A stretch of 21,978 nt of DNA from an uncultured Eubacteriales bacterium (lineage in GTDB: Bacteria; Bacillota; Clostridia; Oscillospirales; Oscillospiraceae): NCBI GenBank assembly GCA_900554705.1, contig USIH01000019.1, positions 1 to 21,978 on the forward strand, read 5' to 3'. This document shows positions 1 through 6,578 of the stretch, piece after piece (positions within the stretch are counted from its first letter, which is position 1; every line of letters begins with the position of its first letter). The notes under the pieces were generated by a model, which worked only from the letters and a program-made list of their open reading frames with translations, ran no database searches and was not told the origin of the DNA. The translations under genes were made by a program, and so were the position numbers.

Positions 1-240
1 ACCGACAAGTGGACGTTCTCCACCAACGGCGTTTCCATTCAGGGTCGCTACGGCATCCCCTGCGTCGGCTTTGGCCCCGGTGCCGAGTCTCAGGCGCACG
101 CGCCCAACGAGATCACATGGAAGCAGGATCTGGTCGTCTGCGCAGCGCTCTATGCCGCTGTCCCCGGCCTGTACAAGCCCGAAAACAAGGACACCGAAGC
201 CGTTTTCCGTCAGGAACTGACCGGCAACGACATTAAGTAA
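1..240 (+). CDS. ygeY: YgeY-type M20 family hydrolase, C-terminal fragment (5' end outside window)
   Basis: This is the last 79 codons of a gene that enters from the left and ends at TAA 238-240. The visible protein reads [20 protein letters not shown] and continues through a GFGPG segment and a QAHAPNE segment. Both are typical of the C-terminal part of M20/ArgE-DapE-type metallopeptidases, where the His of HAPNE is a metal ligand. The closest match I recognise is YgeY, called a putative selenium-metabolism hydrolase in E. coli. It is followed 26 bp later by a YgeW-type carbamoyltransferase, which is its usual neighbour and strengthens the call. Its likely role is hydrolysis of an amide or ureido intermediate in anaerobic purine/ureide breakdown; that substrate is inferred from the neighbourhood. 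The N-terminal catalytic part cannot be judged because it lies outside the window. Confidence 0.85.
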   Translation, partial: TDKWTFSTNGVSIQGRYGIPCVGFGPGAESQAHAPNEITWKQDLVVCAALYAAVPGLYKPENKDTEAVFRQELTGNDIK

Positions 241-266
241 ATAGAAAAAATACGGAGGATTAAGCA

Positions 267-1460
267 ATGAGCAAAACTGTAGAGCTTGCAAGACATCTTG
301 AGACCCTGCATATCAACAATATGTACAAGGCCGACTTCTACTGGACTTGGGACAAGACCGACGACGAGATCGACGCGATCTTCACCGTGGCCGACGCCCT
401 GCGCGACCTGCGCGAGCGCAACAAGTCCACGAAGGTCTTCAATTCCGGCCTCGGCATCTCCCTCTTCCGCGACAACTCCACCCGCACCCGCTTCTCCTTC
501 GCCTCCGCCTGCAACCTCCTCGGCCTCGAGGAGCAGGTCCTCGACGAGAAGAAGTCCCAGATCGCACACGGCGAGACCGTCCGCGAGACCGCGAACATGG
601 TCTCCTTCATGGCCGATGTCATCGGCATCCGCGACGATATGTATATCCATCAGGGTCACGAGTATCAGAAGACCTTCATGGACGCCCTCGAAGAAGGCTA
701 CCGTGACGGCATCCTCGAGCAGAGACCGACGCTGGTCAACCTCCAGTGTGACGTCGACCATCCCACGCAGTGCATGGCCGATATGCTCCATGTCATCCAC
801 TACTTCGGCGGTGTTGAGAACCTGAAGGGCAAGAAGGTCGCCATGACTTGGGCCTACTCTCCCTCCTACGGCAAGCCGCTGTCCGTCCCGCAGGGCGTCA
901 TCGGCCTGTTCACCCGCTTCGGCATGGACGTCACGCTGGCGCATCCGGAAGGCTACGACGTCTTCCCCGAGGTCGAAGAAATCGCGCGCAAGAACTGCGA
1001 GAAGTACGGCTCCAAGTTCCACAAGACCAACGACATGAAGGAAGCCTTCAAGGATGCCGACATCGTGTATCCCAAGAGCTGGGCGTCCTACGCCGCCATG
1101 GAGGAGCGCACCAAGCTGTACGCCGCCGGTGACAAGGACGGCATCGACGCGCTGGAGAAGCGTCTCCTCGCCCAGAACGCCCAGCACAAGGATTGGGCGT
1201 GCACCGAGGAGATGATGAAGCTCACCAAGGACGGCAAGGCTCTGTATCTGCACTGCCTGCCCGCCGACATCACCGGCCTGAGCTGCGAAGAAGGCGAAGT
1301 GGACAACTCCGTGTTCGATCGCTATCTTGTGCCGCTGTACAAGCAGGCTTCCTACAAGCCCTATATCATCGCGGCTATGATCTTCATGTCTCAGGTGAAG
1401 GATCCCGTCGGCGCTCTGATGGCGCTCGATGCTGCCGACAACAAGCGCAAGATGTTCTAA
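267..1460 (+). CDS. ygeW: YgeW-type knotted catabolic carbamoyltransferase
   Basis: A 397-residue protein of the aspartate/ornithine carbamoyltransferase superfamily, close to the length of E. coli YgeW. It has the carbamoyl-phosphate loop STRTR (residues 71-75, in SLFRDNSTRTR), the HPTQ motif at 165-168 and HCLPAD at 329-334. The insertions and the long C-terminal part resemble YgeW rather than anabolic OTCase. E. coli YgeW has been described structurally as a knotted, ancestral catabolic transcarbamylase that does not use ordinary ornithine or aspartate. The expected reaction is phosphorolysis of a carbamoylated (ureido) substrate, giving carbamoyl phosphate for the carbamate kinase encoded next. 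The substrate is not settled; a ureido derivative of 2,3-diaminopropionate is a proposal only. The start is supported by GGAGG at about 255-259. A hairpin separates it from the kinase gene. Confidence 0.93.
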   Translation: MSKTVELARHLETLHINNMYKADFYWTWDKTDDEIDAIFTVADALRDLRERNKSTKVFNSGLGISLFRDNSTRTRFSFASACNLLGLEEQVLDEKKSQIAHGETVRETANMVSFMADVIGIRDDMYIHQGHEYQKTFMDALEEGYRDGILEQRPTLVNLQCDVDHPTQCMADMLHVIHYFGGVENLKGKKVAMTWAYSPSYGKPLSVPQGVIGLFTRFGMDVTLAHPEGYDVFPEVEEIARKNCEKYGSKFHKTNDMKEAFKDADIVYPKSWASYAAMEERTKLYAAGDKDGIDALEKRLLAQNAQHKDWACTEEMMKLTKDGKALYLHCLPADITGLSCEEGEVDNSVFDRYLVPLYKQASYKPYIIAAMIFMSQVKDPVGALMALDAADNKRKMF

Positions 1461-1477
1461 TCGCAAAATGAGCTTTC

Positions 1478-1506
1478 GGGCGGGGGTGCAACGCCCCCGC
1501 CCTTTT
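1478..1506 (+). terminator. Intra-operon GC-rich hairpin with short T-tract (partial terminator/attenuator)
   Basis: A perfect 9-bp stem (GGGCGGGGG at 1478-1486 with CCCCCGCCC at 1494-1502) with a 7-nt loop, followed at once by TTTT (1503-1506). It lies between the carbamoyltransferase stop (1460) and the carbamate kinase start (1527). The T-tract is short, so partial read-through or protection of the upstream mRNA 3' end is more likely than full termination. Confidence 0.7.
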
Positions 1507-1526
1507 AACAAAGAGAGGTAAATCAA

Positions 1527-2456
1527 ATGTCGAAACGAATTGTTATCGCTCTGGGCGGCAACGCTCTGGGCAACACCCCCTATGAACAGCTCCAGCTCGT
1601 CACCGAGACCGCAAAGCCCATCGTCGACCTGATCGCGCAGGGCAACGAAGTCGTCATCGCGCACGGCAACGGCCCGCAGGTCGGCATGATCAATCTCGGC
1701 ATGGCCACCGCTGCTGAAGCGAAGGCGATCAAGTCCGATATGCCCTTCCCCGAGTGCGGCGCTATGAGCCAAGGCTACATTGGCTATCATCTGCAAAACG
1801 CGATCGGAAACGAGCTTGCCGCGCGCGGCATGACGAAGGAAGTCGCTACCGTCGTTACGCAGGTGCTGGTCGACGAGAACGATCCCGCCTTCCAGAACCC
1901 GACGAAGCCCGTCGGTGCCTTCTACGATAAGGAGACTGCCGAGCGCATCGCCGCCGAGAAGGGCTACACGATGGTCGAGGACGCAGGCCGCGGCTACCGT
2001 CAGGTCGTTCCTTCCCCCAAGCCCATCGACGTCGTGGAAAAGAAGACCGTCAACACGCTCATCGAGAGCGGCTGCGTCGTCATCACCGTCGGCGGCGGCG
2101 GCATCCCCGTCGTACGCAGAGACGGAAAGCTCTACGGCACGCCCGCCGTCATCGACAAGGACTTCGCCTCCGCGAAGCTCGCCGAGCTTGTCCACGCGGA
2201 CGCGCTGGTCATTCTGACCGCCGTTGACCGCGTTTGCATCAACTGGGGCAAGCCCAATCAGGAAAGCCTGAGCGAAATGACCGTCGAGCAAGCGGAAAAG
2301 TACTGCGAGGAAGGCCACTTCGCCCCCGGCTCCATGCTGCCGAAGGTCAAGGCCGCCGTCAGCTTCGCCAAGACCGGCGGAACCGCCATCATCGCGTCGC
2401 TGGAGAACGCAGGCGCTGCCGTCCGCGGCGAATCCGGCACGAAGGTGCATCAGTAA
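1527..2456 (+). CDS. arcC: Carbamate kinase
   Basis: A 309-residue amino acid kinase family protein, the usual length for carbamate kinase. It starts with the ALGGNAL phosphate-binding signature (residues 8-14) and has HGNGPQVG at 46-53, a GGGGIP segment in the middle, a VIDKDFASAKLAEL segment typical of ArcC/YqeA, and an ILTAVDRV strand. It transfers phosphate from carbamoyl phosphate to ADP, giving ATP plus carbamate, which breaks down to ammonia and CO2. Next to a YgeW-type transcarbamylase and a YgeY hydrolase it is the ATP-yielding last step of a catabolic route. No arginine deiminase gene is seen in the window, so there is no sign here of the classical arginine deiminase pathway. An AGAGG-type ribosome site precedes the ATG. 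The stop is 3 bp before the next start, implying co-translation. Confidence 0.95.
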   Translation: MSKRIVIALGGNALGNTPYEQLQLVTETAKPIVDLIAQGNEVVIAHGNGPQVGMINLGMATAAEAKAIKSDMPFPECGAMSQGYIGYHLQNAIGNELAARGMTKEVATVVTQVLVDENDPAFQNPTKPVGAFYDKETAERIAAEKGYTMVEDAGRGYRQVVPSPKPIDVVEKKTVNTLIESGCVVITVGGGGIPVVRRDGKLYGTPAVIDKDFASAKLAELVHADALVILTAVDRVCINWGKPNQESLSEMTVEQAEKYCEEGHFAPGSMLPKVKAAVSFAKTGGTAIIASLENAGAAVRGESGTKVHQ

Positions 2457-2459
2457 ACC

Positions 2460-2888
2460 ATGGATTACCGCAAATTCGGCTCTACCATTTTGGCACGCAT
2501 CGACCGCAGCGAGGAGATCATGGCGCAGTTGGAAAAGATCGCGTGCGCGGAGCAGATCAAGCTGGCGCATATTAATGCGCTCGGCGCCGTCAACGAAATG
2601 ACTGTCGGCGTCTACAGCGTGGAAAAGCAATCCTACGCCAAGAACACCTTCACCGGCGACCTTGAGATCGTCTCGCTTCACGGCACGATCACGACCAAGG
2701 AGGGCGCGTATTACCCGCACCTGCATATGTCTGCCGGAGACAAGGACGGTCACGTTTTTGGCGGCCACCTGAACCGCGCCGTCGTCTGCGGCACGTGCGA
2801 AATGGTCATCGCGCTACTCGACGGCACCGTGGAGCGCAAGCTCGACACGGAGTACGGCTCCGGTCTGAACATCTTCAGCTTCCGGTAG
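2460..2888 (+). CDS. PPC/DUF296 domain protein in carbamoyl-phosphate operon
   Basis: A 142-residue single-domain protein of the PPC (DUF296, PD1-like) family. The signature runs from YPHLHMS (residues 85-91) to VFGGHL (99-104). His87, His89 and His103 form the expected metal-binding triad. In plants this fold is attached to AT-hook DNA-binding motifs. Here there is no AT-hook and no basic tail, so DNA binding is not supported, and a metal-dependent or structural trimer is more plausible. It starts 3 bp after the carbamate kinase stop and is the last gene before a strong terminator, so it is almost certainly co-transcribed with ygeW and arcC. Its role is unknown. A part in ureide catabolism or control of flux is inference from position only. 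Confidence 0.85.
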   Translation: MDYRKFGSTILARIDRSEEIMAQLEKIACAEQIKLAHINALGAVNEMTVGVYSVEKQSYAKNTFTGDLEIVSLHGTITTKEGAYYPHLHMSAGDKDGHVFGGHLNRAVVCGTCEMVIALLDGTVERKLDTEYGSGLNIFSFR

Positions 2889-2934
2889 CCCCCGTCGCAT
2901 GGCAGGGATACGTTTTGCGAATAACACAAAGGAC

Positions 2935-2970
2935 GACCGCCTCACACGACGTGTGAGGCGGTCATTTTTT
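2935..2970 (+). terminator. Strong rho-independent terminator closing the catabolic operon
   Basis: A perfect 13-bp stem (GACCGCCTCACAC at 2935-2947 with its complement at 2951-2963), a 3-nt loop and a run of six T (2965-2970). It ends the plus-strand operon. The last two T positions are also part of the stop codon of the convergent minus-strand gene (2969-2971). On the minus strand the hairpin is followed by only a weak T stretch, so it may work less well in that direction. Confidence 0.93.
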
Positions 2971-4414
2971 ACGGTATGTCGTGCAGGACTTCTTCCGGCG
3001 GCAGATCAAGGACATCCGGCGTGCGCAGGAGCTTGTGGAAATACTTCAGGCCGGTCGCATAGTAGAAGCCGTCGACGATGCGCTCGTCGCAGTTGACCAC
3101 ATAGTCCAGATAGCGGCGCGTCACGGGCTTTCCCGTCGCGTCCAGCTCCGTCTTGCGGTACTTGCGGCCGAAGGCGATAAAGATCGGGAGATTGCCGAAA
3201 TCATAGAGGTGATGTACGATCGGCGGGATGCCGAGCGAGCCCATCGAGGTGAAGATCACGGAGGCGTGGAAGGGGCTGACCTCCAGCAGGAAGCGCGGGA
3301 TCTTGCCGAAGTAGTCCATGCACTTGAGCACCCAGATCAGGAACTTGAGCAGCAGGCCAGGAATGCTGGCCAGCGCAGATGCCACGCCGTCAAAGCTGCT
3401 GTTGAGCGGCGTATTCATGACCTCTTCGTAGCTGCGGTTAAACTTGTCATAAACCTCCTTGCTGGTGTCCGTCGGCGCAAGGTGGAGCTTGATCATCGTC
3501 TCCTCGCCGTCGGTGCGCATTTCCTTTTTCATCGCCATAGTGAACTGAATGTCATCGTCGCGCTGATAAATGCGCTGGCCGGAGAAAAAGCGGTTAAACC
3601 CGGGATACTTCGCCACGGTGCGCACATAGGCAGCAAGGAATACGTGGGTAATGCCGAAGTTGTCATAGCCCTCCACACGTTTTTTGTGGATGTACCGCTC
3701 GATCGCGGTGATCTCCAGCGTGTCTTGAATCGAGTTGGAAGCGCCGTTGCGGTTCGGCATGATATAGCCGCCGACAAGCGTCATGCCGTCGATGGAGCGC
3801 AGTCTTCTGCCGTCGCTGCGGTCGCCCCAAGTCGGGTGGTACCTTCCGTCGTGAAATTCGCGCATCGCAAAGGTCAGGGCAAAAACGCTGGCAGCCATCA
3901 GGGTGTTTGCGATCTTGTCGAGCAGATACCATGTCGGGATGGTGCCGAGCGCATCGACAAGGTCGTAGCCGAGCACGAGCACGGGCACAAAAAAGACCGC
4001 AGAGAGGACGAGCGGGCGACGGTAGCGCCCCGTCAGCAGGAAGCGATAGCAAAGGTAAAGGACAAAGTACAAAATCCAGCACACCGCGACCCAGCGGCGA
4101 TAGCCAAACAGCGCGATCCCGTCGGGTCTATGATACTGATCCAGCGCGATCTGGCCGAAGTAAAAGCAAGCCCAGAACAGGGGGCGCGTCGTGCGGTAAA
4201 GCTCCTTTTCCCCACCGATCAGGACACGCAGCGCAAAGCTGAGCGTCGCCGCCATGGGCAGGATCTTCTGGAACCAGAAATTTGCCGTGGAGATCGTCTC
4301 CCGCTCCCCCAAGAAATACCCCAGCAGAAGCAAAACGGCGGAGGATACCGCCATCGCGGCAGAGATCCACGTCAGCGCATTTTTTCGGCTGACATAATAT
4401 CGAATATTTTTCAT
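2969..4414 (-). CDS. Membrane protein fused to E2-like (2-oxoacid dehydrogenase acyltransferase / CAT-fold) domain
   Basis: 481 residues in two parts. Residues about 12-183 are hydrophobic, with roughly five or six membrane segments (for example 12-35, 46-66, 107-128, 132-150, 160-183). Residues about 199-471 resemble the catalytic domain of dihydrolipoamide acyltransferases and chloramphenicol acetyltransferase, including DTLEITAIERYIHKK (231-245), an IFTSMGSLGI segment (387-396) and the terminal DERIVDG (443-449). In active E2 enzymes that last motif is DHRVxDG with a catalytic His. Here the His position is Glu444, while Asp448-Gly449 are kept. There is no lipoyl or E1/E3-binding domain, and no dehydrogenase genes are nearby. 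The function is therefore unknown; it may be a membrane-bound acyltransferase with altered chemistry or a non-catalytic relative. It has its own promoter, divergent from potABCD. The start is supported by an AGAGAGG-type ribosome site. Confidence 0.8.
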   Translation of the reverse strand: MKNIRYYVSRKNALTWISAAMAVSSAVLLLLGYFLGERETISTANFWFQKILPMAATLSFALRVLIGGEKELYRTTRPLFWACFYFGQIALDQYHRPDGIALFGYRRWVAVCWILYFVLYLCYRFLLTGRYRRPLVLSAVFFVPVLVLGYDLVDALGTIPTWYLLDKIANTLMAASVFALTFAMREFHDGRYHPTWGDRSDGRRLRSIDGMTLVGGYIMPNRNGASNSIQDTLEITAIERYIHKKRVEGYDNFGITHVFLAAYVRTVAKYPGFNRFFSGQRIYQRDDDIQFTMAMKKEMRTDGEETMIKLHLAPTDTSKEVYDKFNRSYEEVMNTPLNSSFDGVASALASIPGLLLKFLIWVLKCMDYFGKIPRFLLEVSPFHASVIFTSMGSLGIPPIVHHLYDFGNLPIFIAFGRKYRKTELDATGKPVTRRYLDYVVNCDERIVDGFYYATGLKYFHKLLRTPDVLDLPPEEVLHDIP

Positions 4415-4476
4415 CCCGATTTCCTCTCTTTCTTCTTCCCGTCGCGAACGTTTTTCGCCCGCAGACGGACACTATT

Positions 4477-4505
4477 ATTTTATCATTTTGTCTGCTGCAA
4501 GTCAA
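4477..4505 (-). promoter_or_regulatory. Sigma-A-type promoter for the membrane E2-like gene
   Basis: Read on the minus strand, TTGACT (4505-4500) is followed by a 17-bp spacer and TAAAAT (4482-4477). Both boxes are one base from consensus with ideal spacing. The start codon is about 62 bp downstream. Judged by eye from consensus only. Confidence 0.7.
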
Positions 4506-4561
4506 GAATGAACACACCCTGTCGAAAAAGGGAAAAAACATGAGAAAAATAGGAAAAAGGC
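4506..4561. promoter_or_regulatory. Phased A-tracts between two divergent promoters
   Basis: Four runs of five or six A on the plus strand (4525-4529, 4533-4538, 4545-4549, 4554-4558), with centres about 8.5, 11.5 and 9 bp apart, close to one helical turn. They fill the space between the two divergent -35 boxes (4500-4505 and 4562-4567). They could act as an UP element or as curved DNA for both promoters. Confidence 0.5.
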
Positions 4562-4590
4562 TTGACTTTTCAGACGCTTGCATCTATATT
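4562..4590 (+). promoter_or_regulatory. Sigma-A-type promoter for potABCD
   Basis: TTGACT (4562-4567), a 17-bp spacer and TATATT (4585-4590). Transcription should start near 4597, giving a leader of about 55 nt before potA. The A-tracts lie directly upstream. No promoter-like sequence was noticed at the tightly overlapped potB, potC and potD junctions, so this promoter probably drives all four genes. Confidence 0.75.
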
Positions 4591-4599
4591 TCATTATAG

Positions 4600-4625
4600 A
4601 GTATTCTGCAAACTTGCAGAGTACT
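4600..4625. promoter_or_regulatory. Imperfect inverted repeat in the potABCD leader (candidate operator or mRNA hairpin)
   Basis: Two 12-bp arms, AGTATTCTGCAA (4600-4611) and TTGCAGAGTACT (4614-4625), separated by AC, with 11 of 12 positions complementary. The inner seven pairs (TCTGCAA/TTGCAGA) are perfect. The repeat lies just downstream of the predicted transcription start, where a repressor would block initiation. As RNA, its 2-nt spacer forces a strained loop, which favours a DNA site for a dimeric regulator. No regulator gene is adjacent. Confidence 0.55.
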
Positions 4626-4651
4626 ACTCTTTTGGAAATGGGGGAGGATAA

Positions 4652-5776
4652 ATGTCCCAGGAGCTGATCCGTTTGACAAACCTCGTGATGGAGTTTGACG
4701 GAGAGCGTATTCTTGATTCCATCAATCTCTACATCAACGACAAGGAGTTTTTGACTCTGCTCGGTCCGAGCGGCTGCGGCAAGACCACTACACTTCGCGT
4801 CATCGGAGGCTTTTTGACGCCGACATCCGGCGATGTTTTGTTTGACGGGAAACGTATGAACGACGTGCCCGCCTATCAGCGAAAGATCAATACGGTATTC
4901 CAGCGTTACGCACTTTTCCCGCATCTTGATGTCTATGACAACATTGCTTTCGGTCTGCGCATCGCGCACCTTGACGAGGAAGAGATCGACCGGCGTGTCA
5001 CACAAATGCTGGAAATCGTTTCACTAAAGGGCTTTGAAAACCGCAAGGTCACTGCTCTCTCCGGCGGTCAGCAGCAGCGTGTCGCCATCGCGCGCGCGCT
5101 GGTCAACCGTCCGAAGGTGCTGCTGCTCGATGAGCCGCTGGGCGCTTTGGATCTTCGTCTGCGCAAGGATATGCAGAACGAGCTAAAGCGCATCCAGCAG
5201 GCCATGGGCATCACCTTCATCTACGTCACGCACGATCAGGAAGAGGCGCTGACCATGTCCGACACCATCGTGGTAATGGACAAGGGCAAGATCCAGCAGA
5301 TCGGCACGCCGGAGGATATTTACAACGAGCCGAAAAACGCCTTCGTTGCGGACTTCATCGGCGAGAGCAACATCCTCGACGGCGTGATGCTGGAGGATTT
5401 CAAGGTCAAGTTCTTTGGCCGCGTCTTCCCCTGCGTCGACAAGGGCTTTGAGAAGAACGAACCGGTCGACGTCGTGATCCGACCGGAGGACATCGACATC
5501 GTTGCCGCAGACGAGGGTCATCTGTGCGGCACCGTCACGTCCGTGACCTTCAAGGGCGTCCACTACGACACCATCGTCGATTTCAAGGGCTTCAAGTGGC
5601 TCATTCAGACGACGGACTACTGCCCCGTGGACTCTTACATCGGTATTCGCCTCAATCCGGAGGACATTCACATCATGCACAAGAGTGAATACTCCGGTCA
5701 GTTCGGCGACTACAGCTCCTACTCTGCGGAGTACGACGAGATTGCGGATGCGGAGGCGGGCGAGGATGAAGAGTAA
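4652..5776 (+). CDS. potA: Spermidine/putrescine ABC transporter, ATP-binding subunit
   Basis: A 374-residue ABC ATPase. Walker A is GPSGCGKTT (residues 38-46), the Q-loop Gln is at 84, the signature LSGGQ is at 136-140, Walker B is VLLLDEP (156-162) and the switch His is at 194. A C-terminal regulatory TOBE-like region follows (about 275-350), and the protein ends in an acidic tail. PotA hydrolyses ATP on the cytoplasmic face to drive polyamine import through PotB and PotC. The full potABCD order immediately downstream makes the substrate class likely, though putrescine and spermidine preference cannot be told apart by reading. It is the first gene after the promoter at 4562-4590, with GGGAGG at 4642-4647 as ribosome site. 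Its last 11 bases overlap the potB start. Confidence 0.95.
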   Translation: MSQELIRLTNLVMEFDGERILDSINLYINDKEFLTLLGPSGCGKTTTLRVIGGFLTPTSGDVLFDGKRMNDVPAYQRKINTVFQRYALFPHLDVYDNIAFGLRIAHLDEEEIDRRVTQMLEIVSLKGFENRKVTALSGGQQQRVAIARALVNRPKVLLLDEPLGALDLRLRKDMQNELKRIQQAMGITFIYVTHDQEEALTMSDTIVVMDKGKIQQIGTPEDIYNEPKNAFVADFIGESNILDGVMLEDFKVKFFGRVFPCVDKGFEKNEPVDVVIRPEDIDIVAADEGHLCGTVTSVTFKGVHYDTIVDFKGFKWLIQTTDYCPVDSYIGIRLNPEDIHIMHKSEYSGQFGDYSSYSAEYDEIADAEAGEDEE

Positions 5777-6578
5777 GTGGCTTTCCGGCCCGTACATCGT
5801 CTGGATGGCGCTCTTCACCCTGATCCCGTTGGGCGTGGTCGTTTACTACGCTCTGACGGACGCGGAGGGTGCCTTCACGCTTGCAAACCTTGCCGCGATC
5901 AGCGACTACTGGCCGATTTTTCTGCGCTCCGTCTGGCTGAGCCTGTTCTCCACGATGATCTGCCTGCTGATCGGTTATCCGGTCGCCTACTGCATCGCGC
6001 ACTGCAAGCCCACCACGCAGCGCTTCCTGCAAATGCTTGTGATGCTCCCCATGTGCATCAGCTTCCTGCTGCGCACGCTGGCGTGGGTCGCCCTGCTGGA
6101 CGATCAGGGCCTCATCAACAATTTCCTTGTTTCGCTCGGTCTGCACCGTCTCTCCCTCAACCGCAACAGCGGCGCGGTCATTCTCGGCATGGTGTATAAC
6201 TACCTGCCTTACATGATCCTCCCGCTCTACACCGTCATTATGAAGATCGACCGGCGGCTGATCGAGGCAGCGCAGGATCTCGGGTGCAACAATCGGCAGG
6301 TCTTTACCCGCGTGACGCTGCCGCTCTCCGTGCCCGGCATCGTCTCGGGCATCACGATGGTGTTCGTCCCTGCCGTTTCCACCTTTTACATCTCTCAGAA
6401 GCTCGGCTCGCCGGGAACCATCCTGATCGGCGACGTCATTGAATCGCAGTTCAAAAACGCCGACAACTGGCACCTCGGCGCAGCAATGTCGCTGCTGCTC
6501 ATGGTGATCGTCTTTGTCTGCGTGGGCGTGATGAACCGCTTTACGAGCGACGAGGAAGAAAGCATGGTGACGATATGA
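5766..6578 (+). CDS. potB: Spermidine/putrescine ABC transporter permease PotB
   Basis: 270 residues from ATG 5766, chosen over an earlier in-frame ATG deep inside potA. GGAGG (5752-5756) sits 9 bp upstream, and the protein then begins [17 protein letters not shown] with its first membrane helix. There are about six hydrophobic segments. The cytoplasmic coupling loop has the EAA-type motif [14 protein letters not shown] and continues into [11 protein letters not shown], which docks with the PotA ATPase. It is one of the two permeases of the polyamine importer. The 11-bp overlap with potA and the 4-bp ATGA overlap with potC (6575-6578) point to translational coupling and equal production of subunits. 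Confidence 0.93.
   Translation: MKSKWLSGPYIVWMALFTLIPLGVVVYYALTDAEGAFTLANLAAISDYWPIFLRSVWLSLFSTMICLLIGYPVAYCIAHCKPTTQRFLQMLVMLPMCISFLLRTLAWVALLDDQGLINNFLVSLGLHRLSLNRNSGAVILGMVYNYLPYMILPLYTVIMKIDRRLIEAAQDLGCNNRQVFTRVTLPLSVPGIVSGITMVFVPAVSTFYISQKLGSPGTILIGDVIESQFKNADNWHLGAAMSLLLMVIVFVCVGVMNRFTSDEEESMVTI

Noticed and set aside
210..2768. An 852-codon open frame on the minus strand opposite ygeW, arcC and the PPC gene
   Set aside because: It mirrors strongly coding plus-strand genes with recognised motifs. Its translation shows no family features, and GC-rich codon bias explains the lack of stops.
2981..4543. A 520-codon open frame on the plus strand opposite the membrane E2-like gene
   Set aside because: The product is a low-complexity, Arg/Ala/Glu-rich shadow. 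The minus-strand protein has clear membrane segments, a domain, a ribosome site and a promoter.
4591..4651. Riboswitch in the potABCD leader
   Set aside because: The predicted leader is only about 55 nt and holds just one tight inverted repeat, too little for known riboswitch folds.
5685..5765. Earlier in-frame start for potB
   Set aside because: It would overlap potA by about 90 bases and adds an Arg-rich, non-homologous leader. GGAGG supports the ATG at 5766.
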